From Alphaproteobacteria bacterium (GTDB taxonomy: Bacteria > Pseudomonadota > Alphaproteobacteria > SHVZ01): a DNA stretch of 64,000 nt. The position numbers and the translations under genes were made by a program. The stretch lies in the NCBI GenBank assembly GCA_009694025.1, contig SHVZ01000001.1:1-64000 (forward strand), given 5' to 3'. Positions 28,772 to 37,779 of this stretch are shown here, one piece after another. Below the pieces are notes generated by a model. That model saw nothing but the letters and a program-made list of their open reading frames with translations. It had not been told where the DNA came from and searched no databases. Within the stretch, counting starts at the first letter, position 1. Each line of letters begins with the position of its first letter.

Positions 28772-30543
28772 CGCCGGCCCGGCGCGTCGAGATAGCCGCG
28801 AGGCGTATAGACCCAGCGCCGGCGGCCCCGCGTCGTCACCCGTGTGGTCGGCGCTCCGATCAGCAGGAGCGTCAGCATGTCGATCCGGTCGGGGTCCAAG
28901 GTCGCAAGCGTCACGATCTCGACGGCCTCGTCGGCGCGGCCGAGATTGCGGGCGACGACCACCGGCGTCTCGGGCACGCGATGCCCGGCCAGGATGGCGA
29001 GGGCACGGCTGAGCTGGGCCCGGCGCTTGGCCGAGGCCGGGTTGTAGAGGGCGATGACGAAGCCGCCCTCGGCGGCAGCACGGAGCCGGCGCTCGATTGT
29101 CTCCCAGGGCGTCAGCAGGTCGGAGAGCGAGATCGCGGCGAAATCGTGGCCGAGCGGAGCGCCCGCTCGCGCCGCCGCCACCTGCAACGCCGAGAGGCCG
29201 GGCAGCATGGCGATCTCGACCCGGTTCCAATCGGCGCGGTCCTCCCGATCGAGCAACTCCATTGCAAGAGCCGCAAGACCGTAGATGCCGGCGTCGCCGG
29301 AGGAGACCAGCGCGACCTCGGCGCCCTCCGCCGCCAGGTCGAGGGCGAGGCGCGCCCGCTCCTCCTCGGCGCCGAGTGGTAGCCGGTGCTGGCGCGCATG
29401 GGCGATCGCGGATCCCAGGAGATCGAGATAGAGGTCGTAGCCGACGACCTCGGTCGCCGCCGCCAACGCCCGATCGACCTCCGGCGTCCGCCATAGCGGT
29501 GTTCCCGGCCCGATCCCGACGACCGACAGCCGCCCCCGCGGGCGCCCGACCGACGCCGCCCCGATCGGGCGGGCGGCGCGCGCGATCGCGACGGTGCAGC
29601 GCTCGCTCTTCTGCTTCGGCACGAGCAGGACGCCGTCGGCGCCGACCGCGGCCAGGGCTGCCCCCTCGGCGACGCCGTGGCAGCCGACTTCGCGGAACAC
29701 CACTTCGGACGGGTTGGCGAGTCGGGGCGTCTCCGCTTCCAGTTCGCACGCGGCAAAGAAGCAGGCGGGCACGCCGAGGTGCTGGGCGAGCGCCAGCACC
29801 GCCGGCTCGTCGGACTTGAGATCGACGGAGACGACGCAAGCGACCGCTTCCGACGCCAAGCCACCCTCGACGAGAGCCTGCATCGCAAGGTCCCGCAGCT
29901 CGTCCACCGGCACATCGCGCTCGGTGCCGACACCGAGGGCGAGGACCGGCGGATGCAGGACCAGCGTCGCCGGCGGATACGACGCGCGCTCGGTCACGAG
30001 GACGCCAAGACGGCCGCTCGGCGAAAACCGGGAGGCGTCGAGCCAAGCCGCCTCGCCTTCCAGGCGGACGGGTTCGCCCGCGAGCAGCGCGGCCGCCACC
30101 GATTTCGCCATCTCCGGGTTGGCGAGGCGCCAGCCGTCGGGCGGGTCGTCGAGGGCGAAACCGAGGCTGACGTCGCTCGCCGTGGTCATAGCCGGGGCGA
30201 TGCCGAGGCGCACGGCGATGGTCCGAGCGAGGTCGTTGGCGCCGCGATGACCGCCGAGCAAAGGGACAACGGCGCTGCCGTCCTCGGCGACGACGACCAC
30301 CGGGGGTTCCGCACGCTTGTCGGCGAGCACCGGCCCCAGGGCACGAACGACGATGCCGGCCGAGCAGACGGCCACGATCGGCGTTCCGTCCGCAAAGAGC
30401 CGCCGGAGATGCCCGGCCGCGTCGGCGAACGCCACGTCCGGCGCCGCGACACGGCCCGCTCGGCCGTGCAGACGCATCCCCGGTAGAGCGAGCCGGCGCC
30501 CGAGCGCGGCCCCGGCCTCGGTCAGCGCCACCAGCACGATCAC
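28768..30543 (-). CDS. cobJ: CbiG-CobJ fusion (cobalamin biosynthesis CbiG + precorrin-3B C17-methyltransferase)
   Basis: N-terminal CbiG features (VPLLGGHRGANDLA, LGVGTERDVP) and C-terminal methyltransferase (LSVVGIGPG, VALVSSGDAGIYGLAALAMEL, GFVIALYNPASAKR). Confidence 0.9.
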   Translation of the reverse strand: MIVLVALTEAGAALGRRLALPGMRLHGRAGRVAAPDVAFADAAGHLRRLFADGTPIVAVCSAGIVVRALGPVLADKRAEPPVVVVAEDGSAVVPLLGGHRGANDLARTIAVRLGIAPAMTTASDVSLGFALDDPPDGWRLANPEMAKSVAAALLAGEPVRLEGEAAWLDASRFSPSGRLGVLVTERASYPPATLVLHPPVLALGVGTERDVPVDELRDLAMQALVEGGLASEAVACVVSVDLKSDEPAVLALAQHLGVPACFFAACELEAETPRLANPSEVVFREVGCHGVAEGAALAAVGADGVLLVPKQKSERCTVAIARAARPIGAASVGRPRGRLSVVGIGPGTPLWRTPEVDRALAAATEVVGYDLYLDLLGSAIAHARQHRLPLGAEEERARLALDLAAEGAEVALVSSGDAGIYGLAALAMELLDREDRADWNRVEIAMLPGLSALQVAAARAGAPLGHDFAAISLSDLLTPWETIERRLRAAAEGGFVIALYNPASAKRRAQLSRALAILAGHRVPETPVVVARNLGRADEAVEIVTLATLDPDRIDMLTLLLIGAPTTRVTTRGRRRWVYTPRGYLDAPGRR

Positions 30544-31253
30544 CGCCGCCGCCGCCCCGGCACGAGAACCATCGAGAAGTAGGGCGCCGAGGCCGGCGCC
30601 TGGCCGAGCGGCGACAGGCGCTGCTGGGGCAAGGTCGCGCGCTCGACATAGAGCGCGTCGTCGGCACGGCCGATCCGGGCCAGCACGCGGCGCACCTTGT
30701 CGAGATGGCGGCCGAGCTTGACGATCGCCAGCGCGTCGCTGCCGGCGAGCCGCGCGGCCAGGGCCTCCTCCGCCAGCGTCGCCGGCACCACCGCCAGCGT
30801 CTCGTTGCGGGCGACCAAAGGCCGGCCAGCAGCAGCAGCGGCCGCGGTCAGCGAGGTGACGCCGGGCACCACCTGGACCGCAAAGCGGTCGGCGAGACGC
30901 TCGTGGAGATACATGAAGGAGCCATAGAGGAAGGGATCGCCCTGGCAGAGTACGGCGACATCATGCCCGGCCGAGAGCTCAGTCGCGATTTCTGCCGCCG
31001 CGCGGTCGTAGGCGCCAAGCGCCGCCGCCGGATCGGGGCTCATGGGGACGCGGACGGCGATCTCGCGGATTCCGGCCGGCAGATAGGCGGCGACGATGGC
31101 GCGGGCGAAGCTGTCGCCCTCCTCCAACGCCGGATATGCCACGACCGGAACCCGTTTGAGGATGCTGAGGGCTTTGAGCGTCAGGAGCTCGGGATCGCCG
31201 GGGCCGACGCCGAGACCGTAGAGGCGGCCGCTCACGGCTTGACCGTCGCCCAT
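30540..31253 (-). CDS. cobI: Precorrin-2 C20-methyltransferase
   Basis: LYGLGVGPGDPELLTLKALSILKRVPVVAYP...VAVLCQGDPFLYGSFMYLHERL. Confidence 0.93.
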   Translation of the reverse strand: MGDGQAVSGRLYGLGVGPGDPELLTLKALSILKRVPVVAYPALEEGDSFARAIVAAYLPAGIREIAVRVPMSPDPAAALGAYDRAAAEIATELSAGHDVAVLCQGDPFLYGSFMYLHERLADRFAVQVVPGVTSLTAAAAAAGRPLVARNETLAVVPATLAEEALAARLAGSDALAIVKLGRHLDKVRRVLARIGRADDALYVERATLPQQRLSPLGQAPASAPYFSMVLVPGRRRR

Positions 31254-32437
31254 TGCATGACCGGCCTCAGCGCCCGCCAGGCGGCCCCACCGGCCAGCGG
31301 CTCGGCGCGCGACACCGAGAGGCGTGTGAGATCGCCGCCCAAGGCGGTGTGGCGTGCGAGGAGCGCCGCCTCGCCCGCCACCGTCACCGCATTGGCGACC
31401 AGGCGTCCGCCGGGCCTGAGCGCCTCCCAGCAGCGCCCGAGCACGCGGTCGTCGCCAGTGCCGCCGCCGATGAAGGCGGCGGCGGGCGCATCCAGATCGG
31501 CAAGCGCTTCCGGTGCCTCGCCCGTGACAATCTCGAGCCGGCGAGAGACCCCCAGCGAGGAGGCGTTGCGGAGGATGCGGGCGACACGATCAGCATCGCG
31601 CTCGATCGCGACCGCGCGCGCCGTCGGCTCGGCCCTGAGCCACTCGATCGCGATCGAGCCAGACCCGGCGCCGACGTCCCAGAGCAGGCCCTGCGGCTCG
31701 GGCATAAGCCGGGCGAGCGTGACGGCGCGGACCTCGCGTTTGGTGATCTGCCCATCATGCTCGAAGGCATCGTCGGGCAGGCCCGGCGTCCGTGGCCGCC
31801 ACGCCGCACCCGGAGCGAGTCGGCATTCGACCGCGACCGTGTTGAGGTCGTGGGGATTGCCGCGCCACGTCGCGGCCGTCGCCTCGGCGACATGCTCGGA
31901 AGCCCCCCCCAAACGCTCCAGCACGACGAAGCGGCTGTCGCCGAAGCCGCGTGCGGCGAACCAGTCGGCGATCTTCGCCGGCGTCGTCCCGTCGTGGCTG
32001 AGGACGATCAGCCGCGCGCCCGGCCGGGCGCTGGCGGCCAGAAGCGCGATCGGGCGACCGTGCAGGGTCACCACCTCGACCTCGGCCGAGGGCCACCCGA
32101 GACGCGCGCAAACGAGGCCGACGCAGCCGGCCGACGGCACCACCACGGTCTCGGCTATCGGCACGTGGCGGGCGAGGGTCACGCCGACGCCGTAGCAAAA
32201 GGGATCGCCGGTCGCGAGCACCACTACCCGCCGGCCGCGGCGGGCAACGACGGCCGCCATGGTGTCGGAGAGCGGCGTCGCCCAGGTCAGCCGCTCGGCG
32301 GCGCCCAGCGGCACCATCGCCAGGTGGCGCTCACCGCCGACCAGCACCTCGGCCCGCTCGACCAGCGTGCGGGCGGATCGCCCGAGACCGTCCAGGCCAT
32401 CCTCGCCGACACCGACGATCGAGAGCCAAGGCGTCAC
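31232..32437 (-). CDS. cobL: Precorrin-6Y C5,15-methyltransferase (decarboxylating)
   Basis: CobE-like N-terminal and CobT-like C-terminal methyltransferases (LLWDVGAGSGSIAIEWLRAEP). Confidence 0.92.
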   Translation of the reverse strand: MTPWLSIVGVGEDGLDGLGRSARTLVERAEVLVGGERHLAMVPLGAAERLTWATPLSDTMAAVVARRGRRVVVLATGDPFCYGVGVTLARHVPIAETVVVPSAGCVGLVCARLGWPSAEVEVVTLHGRPIALLAASARPGARLIVLSHDGTTPAKIADWFAARGFGDSRFVVLERLGGASEHVAEATAATWRGNPHDLNTVAVECRLAPGAAWRPRTPGLPDDAFEHDGQITKREVRAVTLARLMPEPQGLLWDVGAGSGSIAIEWLRAEPTARAVAIERDADRVARILRNASSLGVSRRLEIVTGEAPEALADLDAPAAAFIGGGTGDDRVLGRCWEALRPGGRLVANAVTVAGEAALLARHTALGGDLTRLSVSRAEPLAGGAAWRALRPVMQWATVKP

Positions 32438-33102
32438 GGCGCGTCGCTCGCCAGCGCATTGACGGCGGCGGCGGCCAGCGCGCTGCCGCCACGCCGGCCG
32501 AGCAGCGTGATGAAGGGCAGGCCGCTCGCCGCCAGCGCCGCCTTCGATTCCGCTGCGCCGACGAAGCCGACGGCGAAGCCGAGCACGAGGGCGGGCCGCG
32601 GCGCACCGGCCTCGATCAGCTCCAGCAGCCGGAACAGCGCGGTCGGCGCGTTCCCGATCGCCACCACCGCACCGGCGAGCCTTTCGCCCCAGAGCTCGAC
32701 GGCCGCGGCCGAGCGCGTGATCCCGCCCTTCTTCCCGAGATCGGCGGCACGCGGATCGTTTAGCGTCACCACCACGTCGTTGCCGGCCGGAAGGCGGGAC
32801 CGGGTGATACCGGCAGCCGTCATTTCGGAATCGCAGAGGATCGGCGCCCCCGAGGACAGCGCGCCACGGCCGGCCGTCGCCGCGCCGGGCGAGGCCCGGA
32901 GATCGGCGACGACCTCCGGCATGCCGGTTGCGTGCACCAGCCGCAGCGCCACCGCCGCCAGGTCCCGGGCCAGGCCGGAAACGTCGGTTTCCGCCTGGAT
33001 CAGCTCCCAGGACCGAGTGACGATCGCCCGCGGGTCCTTGAGATAGGTCTCAGTGGCGATGGGAGCCGTCCCCGTCGTGATGGTGGTGATGATGGTCGGC
33101 AT
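32434..33102 (-). CDS. cobH: Precorrin-8X methylmutase (start uncertain: ATG 33102 or 33123)
   Basis: YLKDPRAIVTRSWELIQAETD...ILCDSEMTAAGI...GNAPTALFRLLELIEAG.PRPALVLGFAVGFVGAAESK. Confidence 0.92.
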   Translation of the reverse strand: MPTIITTITTGTAPIATETYLKDPRAIVTRSWELIQAETDVSGLARDLAAVALRLVHATGMPEVVADLRASPGAATAGRGALSSGAPILCDSEMTAAGITRSRLPAGNDVVVTLNDPRAADLGKKGGITRSAAAVELWGERLAGAVVAIGNAPTALFRLLELIEAGAPRPALVLGFAVGFVGAAESKAALAASGLPFITLLGRRGGSALAAAAVNALASDAP

Positions 33103-33976
33103 CGGTGCCGATGCCGCGGACATGGTGGTGGTGCCCAGCCTGGGGCGCGCCGACCTCGGCCTCGTAGCCGATCACCTGCTCGCGGTACTTGCAGAGCTGG
33201 CAATTCATCTTGTTCTCGCCGACCAGGATCTCCTGGATGCGATCGATGAAGGCGTCGAGCACCAACGGATGGCTATTGAGGTAGTCGGCCTTGAGGAATT
33301 CGATCGCCGGATGACGCGCCGCCACCTCGTCGGTCTGCCCGTAGATCCGCTTCACCAGGATGCCGGTAAAGAGGAAATACGGGAAGACGACGATGCGCCG
33401 GAAGCCCAGCTTGACCGCCTTCTCCAGCGCCACGTCGACCCGGGGATGGGCGACGCCGGAATAGGCGGTCTCGGCCCAGCCGAAGCCCATGCCCTCCCAC
33501 AGCATCCGCGCCACCTTCGAGACGTTGGAGTTGGCGTCGGAATCGTTGGTGCCGCGGCCGACCACCAGGAGCAGCGTATCGGCCCTCGGGAGGTCGGCCT
33601 GGGAGCGGAGCTCGGCAGCGGTAATGCGCTCGGCGGCGACCTTGAGCAGCTTCGGCTCGATCGCAAGCTCGCGCCCGAAGTTGACGGTGACACCGGGATG
33701 CGCGGCGGCGAAGGTGTTGAGCTCCCAGGGCAGGTCGTTCTTCACATGCGCGGCAGCGAACAGCATGCCGGGCACCGCGAGGATCCGCTTGGCGCCGCGC
33801 TCCACCAGCTTCGCCAGGCTCTCTTGGATCACCGGCTTGGCGAACTCGAGGTAGCCCGATTCGAGGTCGTAGTGAGCGAGCCGTGCCTTCAGGCCGGTCG
33901 CCAGCGCCTGGAACTCGCGGATCGCATCGGGATCGCGGCTGCCGTGGCCGCAAACCATGACGGCGGTATCGTTCAT
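33050..33976 (-). CDS. cbiX: Sirohydrochlorin cobaltochelatase CbiX, long form with CxxC and His-rich tail
   Basis: MNDTAVMVCGHGSRDPDAIREFQ...; C-terminal MNCQLCKYREQ and HHHHVRGIGTDADHHHHHHDGDGSHRH. Confidence 0.9.
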   Translation of the reverse strand: MNDTAVMVCGHGSRDPDAIREFQALATGLKARLAHYDLESGYLEFAKPVIQESLAKLVERGAKRILAVPGMLFAAAHVKNDLPWELNTFAAAHPGVTVNFGRELAIEPKLLKVAAERITAAELRSQADLPRADTLLLVVGRGTNDSDANSNVSKVARMLWEGMGFGWAETAYSGVAHPRVDVALEKAVKLGFRRIVVFPYFLFTGILVKRIYGQTDEVAARHPAIEFLKADYLNSHPLVLDAFIDRIQEILVGENKMNCQLCKYREQVIGYEAEVGAPQAGHHHHVRGIGTDADHHHHHHDGDGSHRH

Positions 33977-34037
33977 TTCCTCACAAGCTCCTGTCGCGTG
34001 AATTGACGGGCGGACGGCGCCTCTCCATGGTCGCATC

Positions 34038-35039
34038 ATGCTGACCTTCTCCGGCCACGGCGCCGAAACCATCGGACTCCTGCTGCTCGCGCTCGTGCTC
34101 GATGCGGTGTTCGGCGAGATGCCCTGGCTCTTCCGCTTCGTATCCCACCCGGTCGTGCTGATCGGGCGCACGATCGCCTTCTTCGACGGCCGGCTCAACC
34201 GTATCGAGCGGTCGAATCGCTCGCGACTCATTCGCGGCGGGATCCTGGTGGCGCTGCTGGTGACGGCGGCGGCGGCGGTCGGAACGACCGTTCACTGGGT
34301 CGCCGTCACCGTTCCCTTCATGTGGTTCGCCGAGCTCCTGGTGATCACCACGTTGATCGCGCAGCGGAGCCTCTACGACCATGTCGCCGCGGTGAAGACG
34401 GCGCTCGAAGGTTCCGGCCTCGCCGCCGGACGGCAGGCGGTCTCGCAAATCGTCGGCCGCGATCCCAACGCCCTGGATGACCATGGCGTCTGTCGGGCGG
34501 CGATCGAGTCGCTGGCGGAGAACTTTTCCGACGGCGTCGCCGCCCCGGTGTTCTGGACCCTGGTCTTCGGCCTGCCCGGGCTGCTCGCCTACAAGACCAT
34601 CAACACGCTGGACAGCATGATCGGCCACAAGACGCCGCGCTATCTCTACTTCGGCCGTGTCGCGGCGCGTCTCGACGACGCCGCCAACTGGATCCCCGCC
34701 AGGATCTCCGGCCTGATCCTGGCGGCGGCTGCGATCTTCGCCCCCGGCGCCCAGCCGTGGGCGGCGCTCCGCACCATGTGGACCGATGCGAAGAAGCACA
34801 AGTCGCCGAACGCCGGCTGGCCCGAGGCGGCGACGGCCGGCGCGCTCGATCTCGCGCTCGCCGGGCCCCGCCGCTACCCGGAGATGGTGGTCAACGACCC
34901 TTGGATCGGCAGCGGTCGCGCGCGGGCGACGACCGCCGACATCGGCGCTGCGCTCCGCCTCTATGTGGTCGCCTGCCTGATCGACGCCGGGCTGGTGGCG
35001 GCGGCGCTGGTGGCGGCCCTGACGTTCCGGCTCACCTAG
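34038..35039 (+). CDS. cbiB: Adenosylcobinamide-phosphate synthase CbiB
   Basis: [36 protein letters not shown]...[36 protein letters not shown]. Confidence 0.94.
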   Translation: MLTFSGHGAETIGLLLLALVLDAVFGEMPWLFRFVSHPVVLIGRTIAFFDGRLNRIERSNRSRLIRGGILVALLVTAAAAVGTTVHWVAVTVPFMWFAELLVITTLIAQRSLYDHVAAVKTALEGSGLAAGRQAVSQIVGRDPNALDDHGVCRAAIESLAENFSDGVAAPVFWTLVFGLPGLLAYKTINTLDSMIGHKTPRYLYFGRVAARLDDAANWIPARISGLILAAAAIFAPGAQPWAALRTMWTDAKKHKSPNAGWPEAATAGALDLALAGPRRYPEMVVNDPWIGSGRARATTADIGAALRLYVVACLIDAGLVAAALVAALTFRLT

Positions 35040-36516
35040 CACGGGCGATCTCCAGCAGACGGTCGGTGTCGACCGCGCGGGCCACATGCTCGGACCAGCG
35101 GTCGAGCACGTCCTCGATCACCTGGTCGTAGGCGACTGTCGAGGCATGCCCCGGACGCAGAGCGCCGAGGAAGCGCCGGCGGAAGGCATCGGAGGCGAAG
35201 AGGCCGTGCACATAGCAGCCCTCGACCCGGCCGTCGGCGCTGCGGGCGCCGTCCTCGCCCGGTCCCAGCAGCAGGAGGACGGCGCGGGCCCGGTCGGGCC
35301 CCTCGGTGCGGCCGATATGCATCTCGTAGCCGTGGACCGGCGCACCGGTCGAAAGATGGGTCCCCACGACCTTGCGGAGCGTCTTCGCCGGCGTCAGCTC
35401 GGTCGCGACGTCGAGCAGGCCGAGGCCGGGCACCGAGCCGGCTCGGCCCTCGATGCCGTCAGGGTCGGCGACCTGACGACCGAGCATCTGGTAGCCGGCG
35501 CAGAGGCCGAGGATGCGTCCGCCGCGGCGCCGATGCGCGAGGATGTCGATGTCCCAGCCCTGGGCGCGGAGGAAGGCGAGGTCGGAGAGCGTCGCCTTGC
35601 TGCCCGGCAGCAGGATCAGGTCGGCGACCGGCAGCGCCTTCCCGGGCGGCACCAATTCGACAGCGACATCCGGCTCCGCCCGCAATGGATCGAGGTCGTC
35701 GAAATTGGCGATCCGCGGCAGGCGTGGCACGACGATGCGGATCGGGCCATGGCCGTTGACGGCGACGCGGTCGAGGCCGAGCGCGTCTTCGGCCGGCAGC
35801 AGAGCCGCATCGGCGAAGTACGGGACGACGCCGAGGCAGTCGAGCCCGGTCTCGGCCTTGAGCGGCGCGAAGGCCGAGGCGAAGAGCGAGACATCGCCGC
35901 GGAACTTGTTGACGAGATAGCCCTTGAGGCGGGCCCGCTCGCTCTCGCCTAAAAGCCGACAGGTGCCGACCAGGCCGGCGATGACCCCACCCCGGTCGAT
36001 GTCGCCGACCAGCACCACCGGGAGGTCGGCGGCCTCGGCGAAGCCCATGTTGGCGATGTCGCCATCCCTCAAGTTGATCTCGGCCGGGCTGCCGGCGCCT
36101 TCGACCAGCACGAGGTCGGCCTCGGCGGCGAGCCGGTCGAAGCTTTCGAGCACGCGCGGCAGGAGCTGGGGCTTCATCGCGTGATAGGCCCGTGCGTCCG
36201 CCCGGCCGGCGACCTTGCCCTGGACGACGACCTGGGCGCCGGTCTCGCCTTCCGGCTTCAGCAGGATCGGGTTCATGTCGACCGAGGGCGCCACCCCGGC
36301 GGCCCGTGCCTGGAGGGCCTGGGCGCGGCCGATCTCGCCGCCGTCGTCGGTGACCGCGGCGTTGTTCGACATGTTCTGGGGCTTGAACGGCCTGACGCCG
36401 AGGCCTCGGCGCGCGTAGTGGCGCGCCAGAGCCGTCAGAAGGAGGGACTTTCCGACATCCGATCCCGTACCCTGCAGCATCAGGGCCGGCGTGCGATTGC
36501 GTTCAGCCCGCCCCAA
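35032..36516 (-). CDS. cobQ: Cobyric acid synthase
   Basis: [45 protein letters not shown]...[10 protein letters not shown]. Confidence 0.95.
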   Translation of the reverse strand: MGRAERNRTPALMLQGTGSDVGKSLLLTALARHYARRGLGVRPFKPQNMSNNAAVTDDGGEIGRAQALQARAAGVAPSVDMNPILLKPEGETGAQVVVQGKVAGRADARAYHAMKPQLLPRVLESFDRLAAEADLVLVEGAGSPAEINLRDGDIANMGFAEAADLPVVLVGDIDRGGVIAGLVGTCRLLGESERARLKGYLVNKFRGDVSLFASAFAPLKAETGLDCLGVVPYFADAALLPAEDALGLDRVAVNGHGPIRIVVPRLPRIANFDDLDPLRAEPDVAVELVPPGKALPVADLILLPGSKATLSDLAFLRAQGWDIDILAHRRRGGRILGLCAGYQMLGRQVADPDGIEGRAGSVPGLGLLDVATELTPAKTLRKVVGTHLSTGAPVHGYEMHIGRTEGPDRARAVLLLLGPGEDGARSADGRVEGCYVHGLFASDAFRRRFLGALRPGHASTVAYDQVIEDVLDRWSEHVARAVDTDRLLEIARAR

Positions 36517-37159
36517 GCGCCCTCCTCAACCCGTCCGCGCCCGGATTGTTGACCGTGCGATCGATCAGGATCTGCTTCGGTGTCACGGGCTTGCCGTAGT
36601 AGGACTCGTTGAAGTCGCTCTTTGGCCGGATCACCGAGCCTTCGAGCGCGGCGCCGCCGAACAGCCCCTGGGACTTGGAGAAGGCGACGATGTCGGTCGC
36701 GGGCGAGCCGGTGGTCGAGGCTTCGACCCCGGCGCCGACCGGGCCGACAGAGATGCTGGCGTCGGCGCCGAGCTTGGCCTGGGCGGAGAGGAGCGAGGCC
36801 ATGCCCTTATCGGTGACGACGAGAAACAGCACCTCCTTGGCCTCGACGCCGATCTGGAACCCAAAGGAGGCGCCGGCGACGGAGACGAAGGCCGGCTGCG
36901 ACCAGCGCCCTTGGGCGTCCTTCGACAGCAGCACCCCGGGGCCCCCCTCGCCGCCGATGACGAAGCCGGCCTTGATGAGCTGGGGAACGACGAGGACGCC
37001 CTTGGCATTCCTCAGACGCGCCTTGGCGGCGGCGAAGTTTGGGTCTTTGAGGATGCTTTCGACCGAGAGCCGGGCGCGGTCGACGAGGGCCTGGGGCTCC
37101 TCGGCCGATACCGCCGGAGCGAGCAAGAGGGCAAGAAGCAACGTCGTCAGGATTTTCAT
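36503..37159 (-). CDS. SYLF/Ysc84-domain lipid-binding secreted protein
   Basis: Signal peptide [48 protein letters not shown]...[21 protein letters not shown]. Confidence 0.88.
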   Translation of the reverse strand: MKILTTLLLALLLAPAVSAEEPQALVDRARLSVESILKDPNFAAAKARLRNAKGVLVVPQLIKAGFVIGGEGGPGVLLSKDAQGRWSQPAFVSVAGASFGFQIGVEAKEVLFLVVTDKGMASLLSAQAKLGADASISVGPVGAGVEASTTGSPATDIVAFSKSQGLFGGAALEGSVIRPKSDFNESYYGKPVTPKQILIDRTVNNPGADGLRRALGAG

Positions 37160-37173
37160 GTCAGGGGCTCCGA

Positions 37174-37779
37174 TCAAAACTCGATTCCTATCTGCGCCTT
37201 AACGCCCGCGTCGAAGTGGTGTTTCAACGGCACCATCTCCGTGACCATGTCGGCCGCCTCGATCAGTTCTTTCTTAGCGTTCCGACCGGTGACCAGCACA
37301 TGCAGCCCGGGCCGGCGGGCCTGAAGGCCGGCGACCACGTCCGCGACCGGCAGGTAATCGTAGCGCAGCACGATGTTGAGCTCGTCGAGCAGGACGAGGC
37401 CGAGCGCCGGATCGGCGAGCATCTCCGTGGCCGCTGCCCAGGCCTTTTCCGCGGCGGCGACGTCGCGGGCGCGATCCTGGGTCTCCCAGGTGAAGCCCTC
37501 GCCCATGGTGGCGAAGCGGACCTGGTCGCCGAAGCGCTCGAGGGCGCCCCGCTCGCCGGTCTTCCACTTGCCCTTGGTGAACTGGACGACGCCGACCTTG
37601 AGGCCGTTGCCGAGCGCCCTCAAGACCAAGCCGAAGGCGGCAGTCGATTTCCCCTTCCCCTTGCCGGTATGGACCATCAGAAGACCCTTCTCGATCGTCT
37701 TGGTCGCGATCTTCTTGTCGCGAAAGGCCTTCCGCTTGGCCGCCTTGGCGGCGTGGCGGGCGAGGTCGTCGTCGCTCAT
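37174..37779 (-). CDS. cobO: Cob(I)yrinic acid a,c-diamide adenosyltransferase
   Basis: GLLMVHTGKGKGKSTAAFGLVLRALGNGLKVGVVQFTKG...LVLLDELNIVLRYDYL. Confidence 0.95.
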   Translation of the reverse strand: MSDDDLARHAAKAAKRKAFRDKKIATKTIEKGLLMVHTGKGKGKSTAAFGLVLRALGNGLKVGVVQFTKGKWKTGERGALERFGDQVRFATMGEGFTWETQDRARDVAAAEKAWAAATEMLADPALGLVLLDELNIVLRYDYLPVADVVAGLQARRPGLHVLVTGRNAKKELIEAADMVTEMVPLKHHFDAGVKAQIGIEF

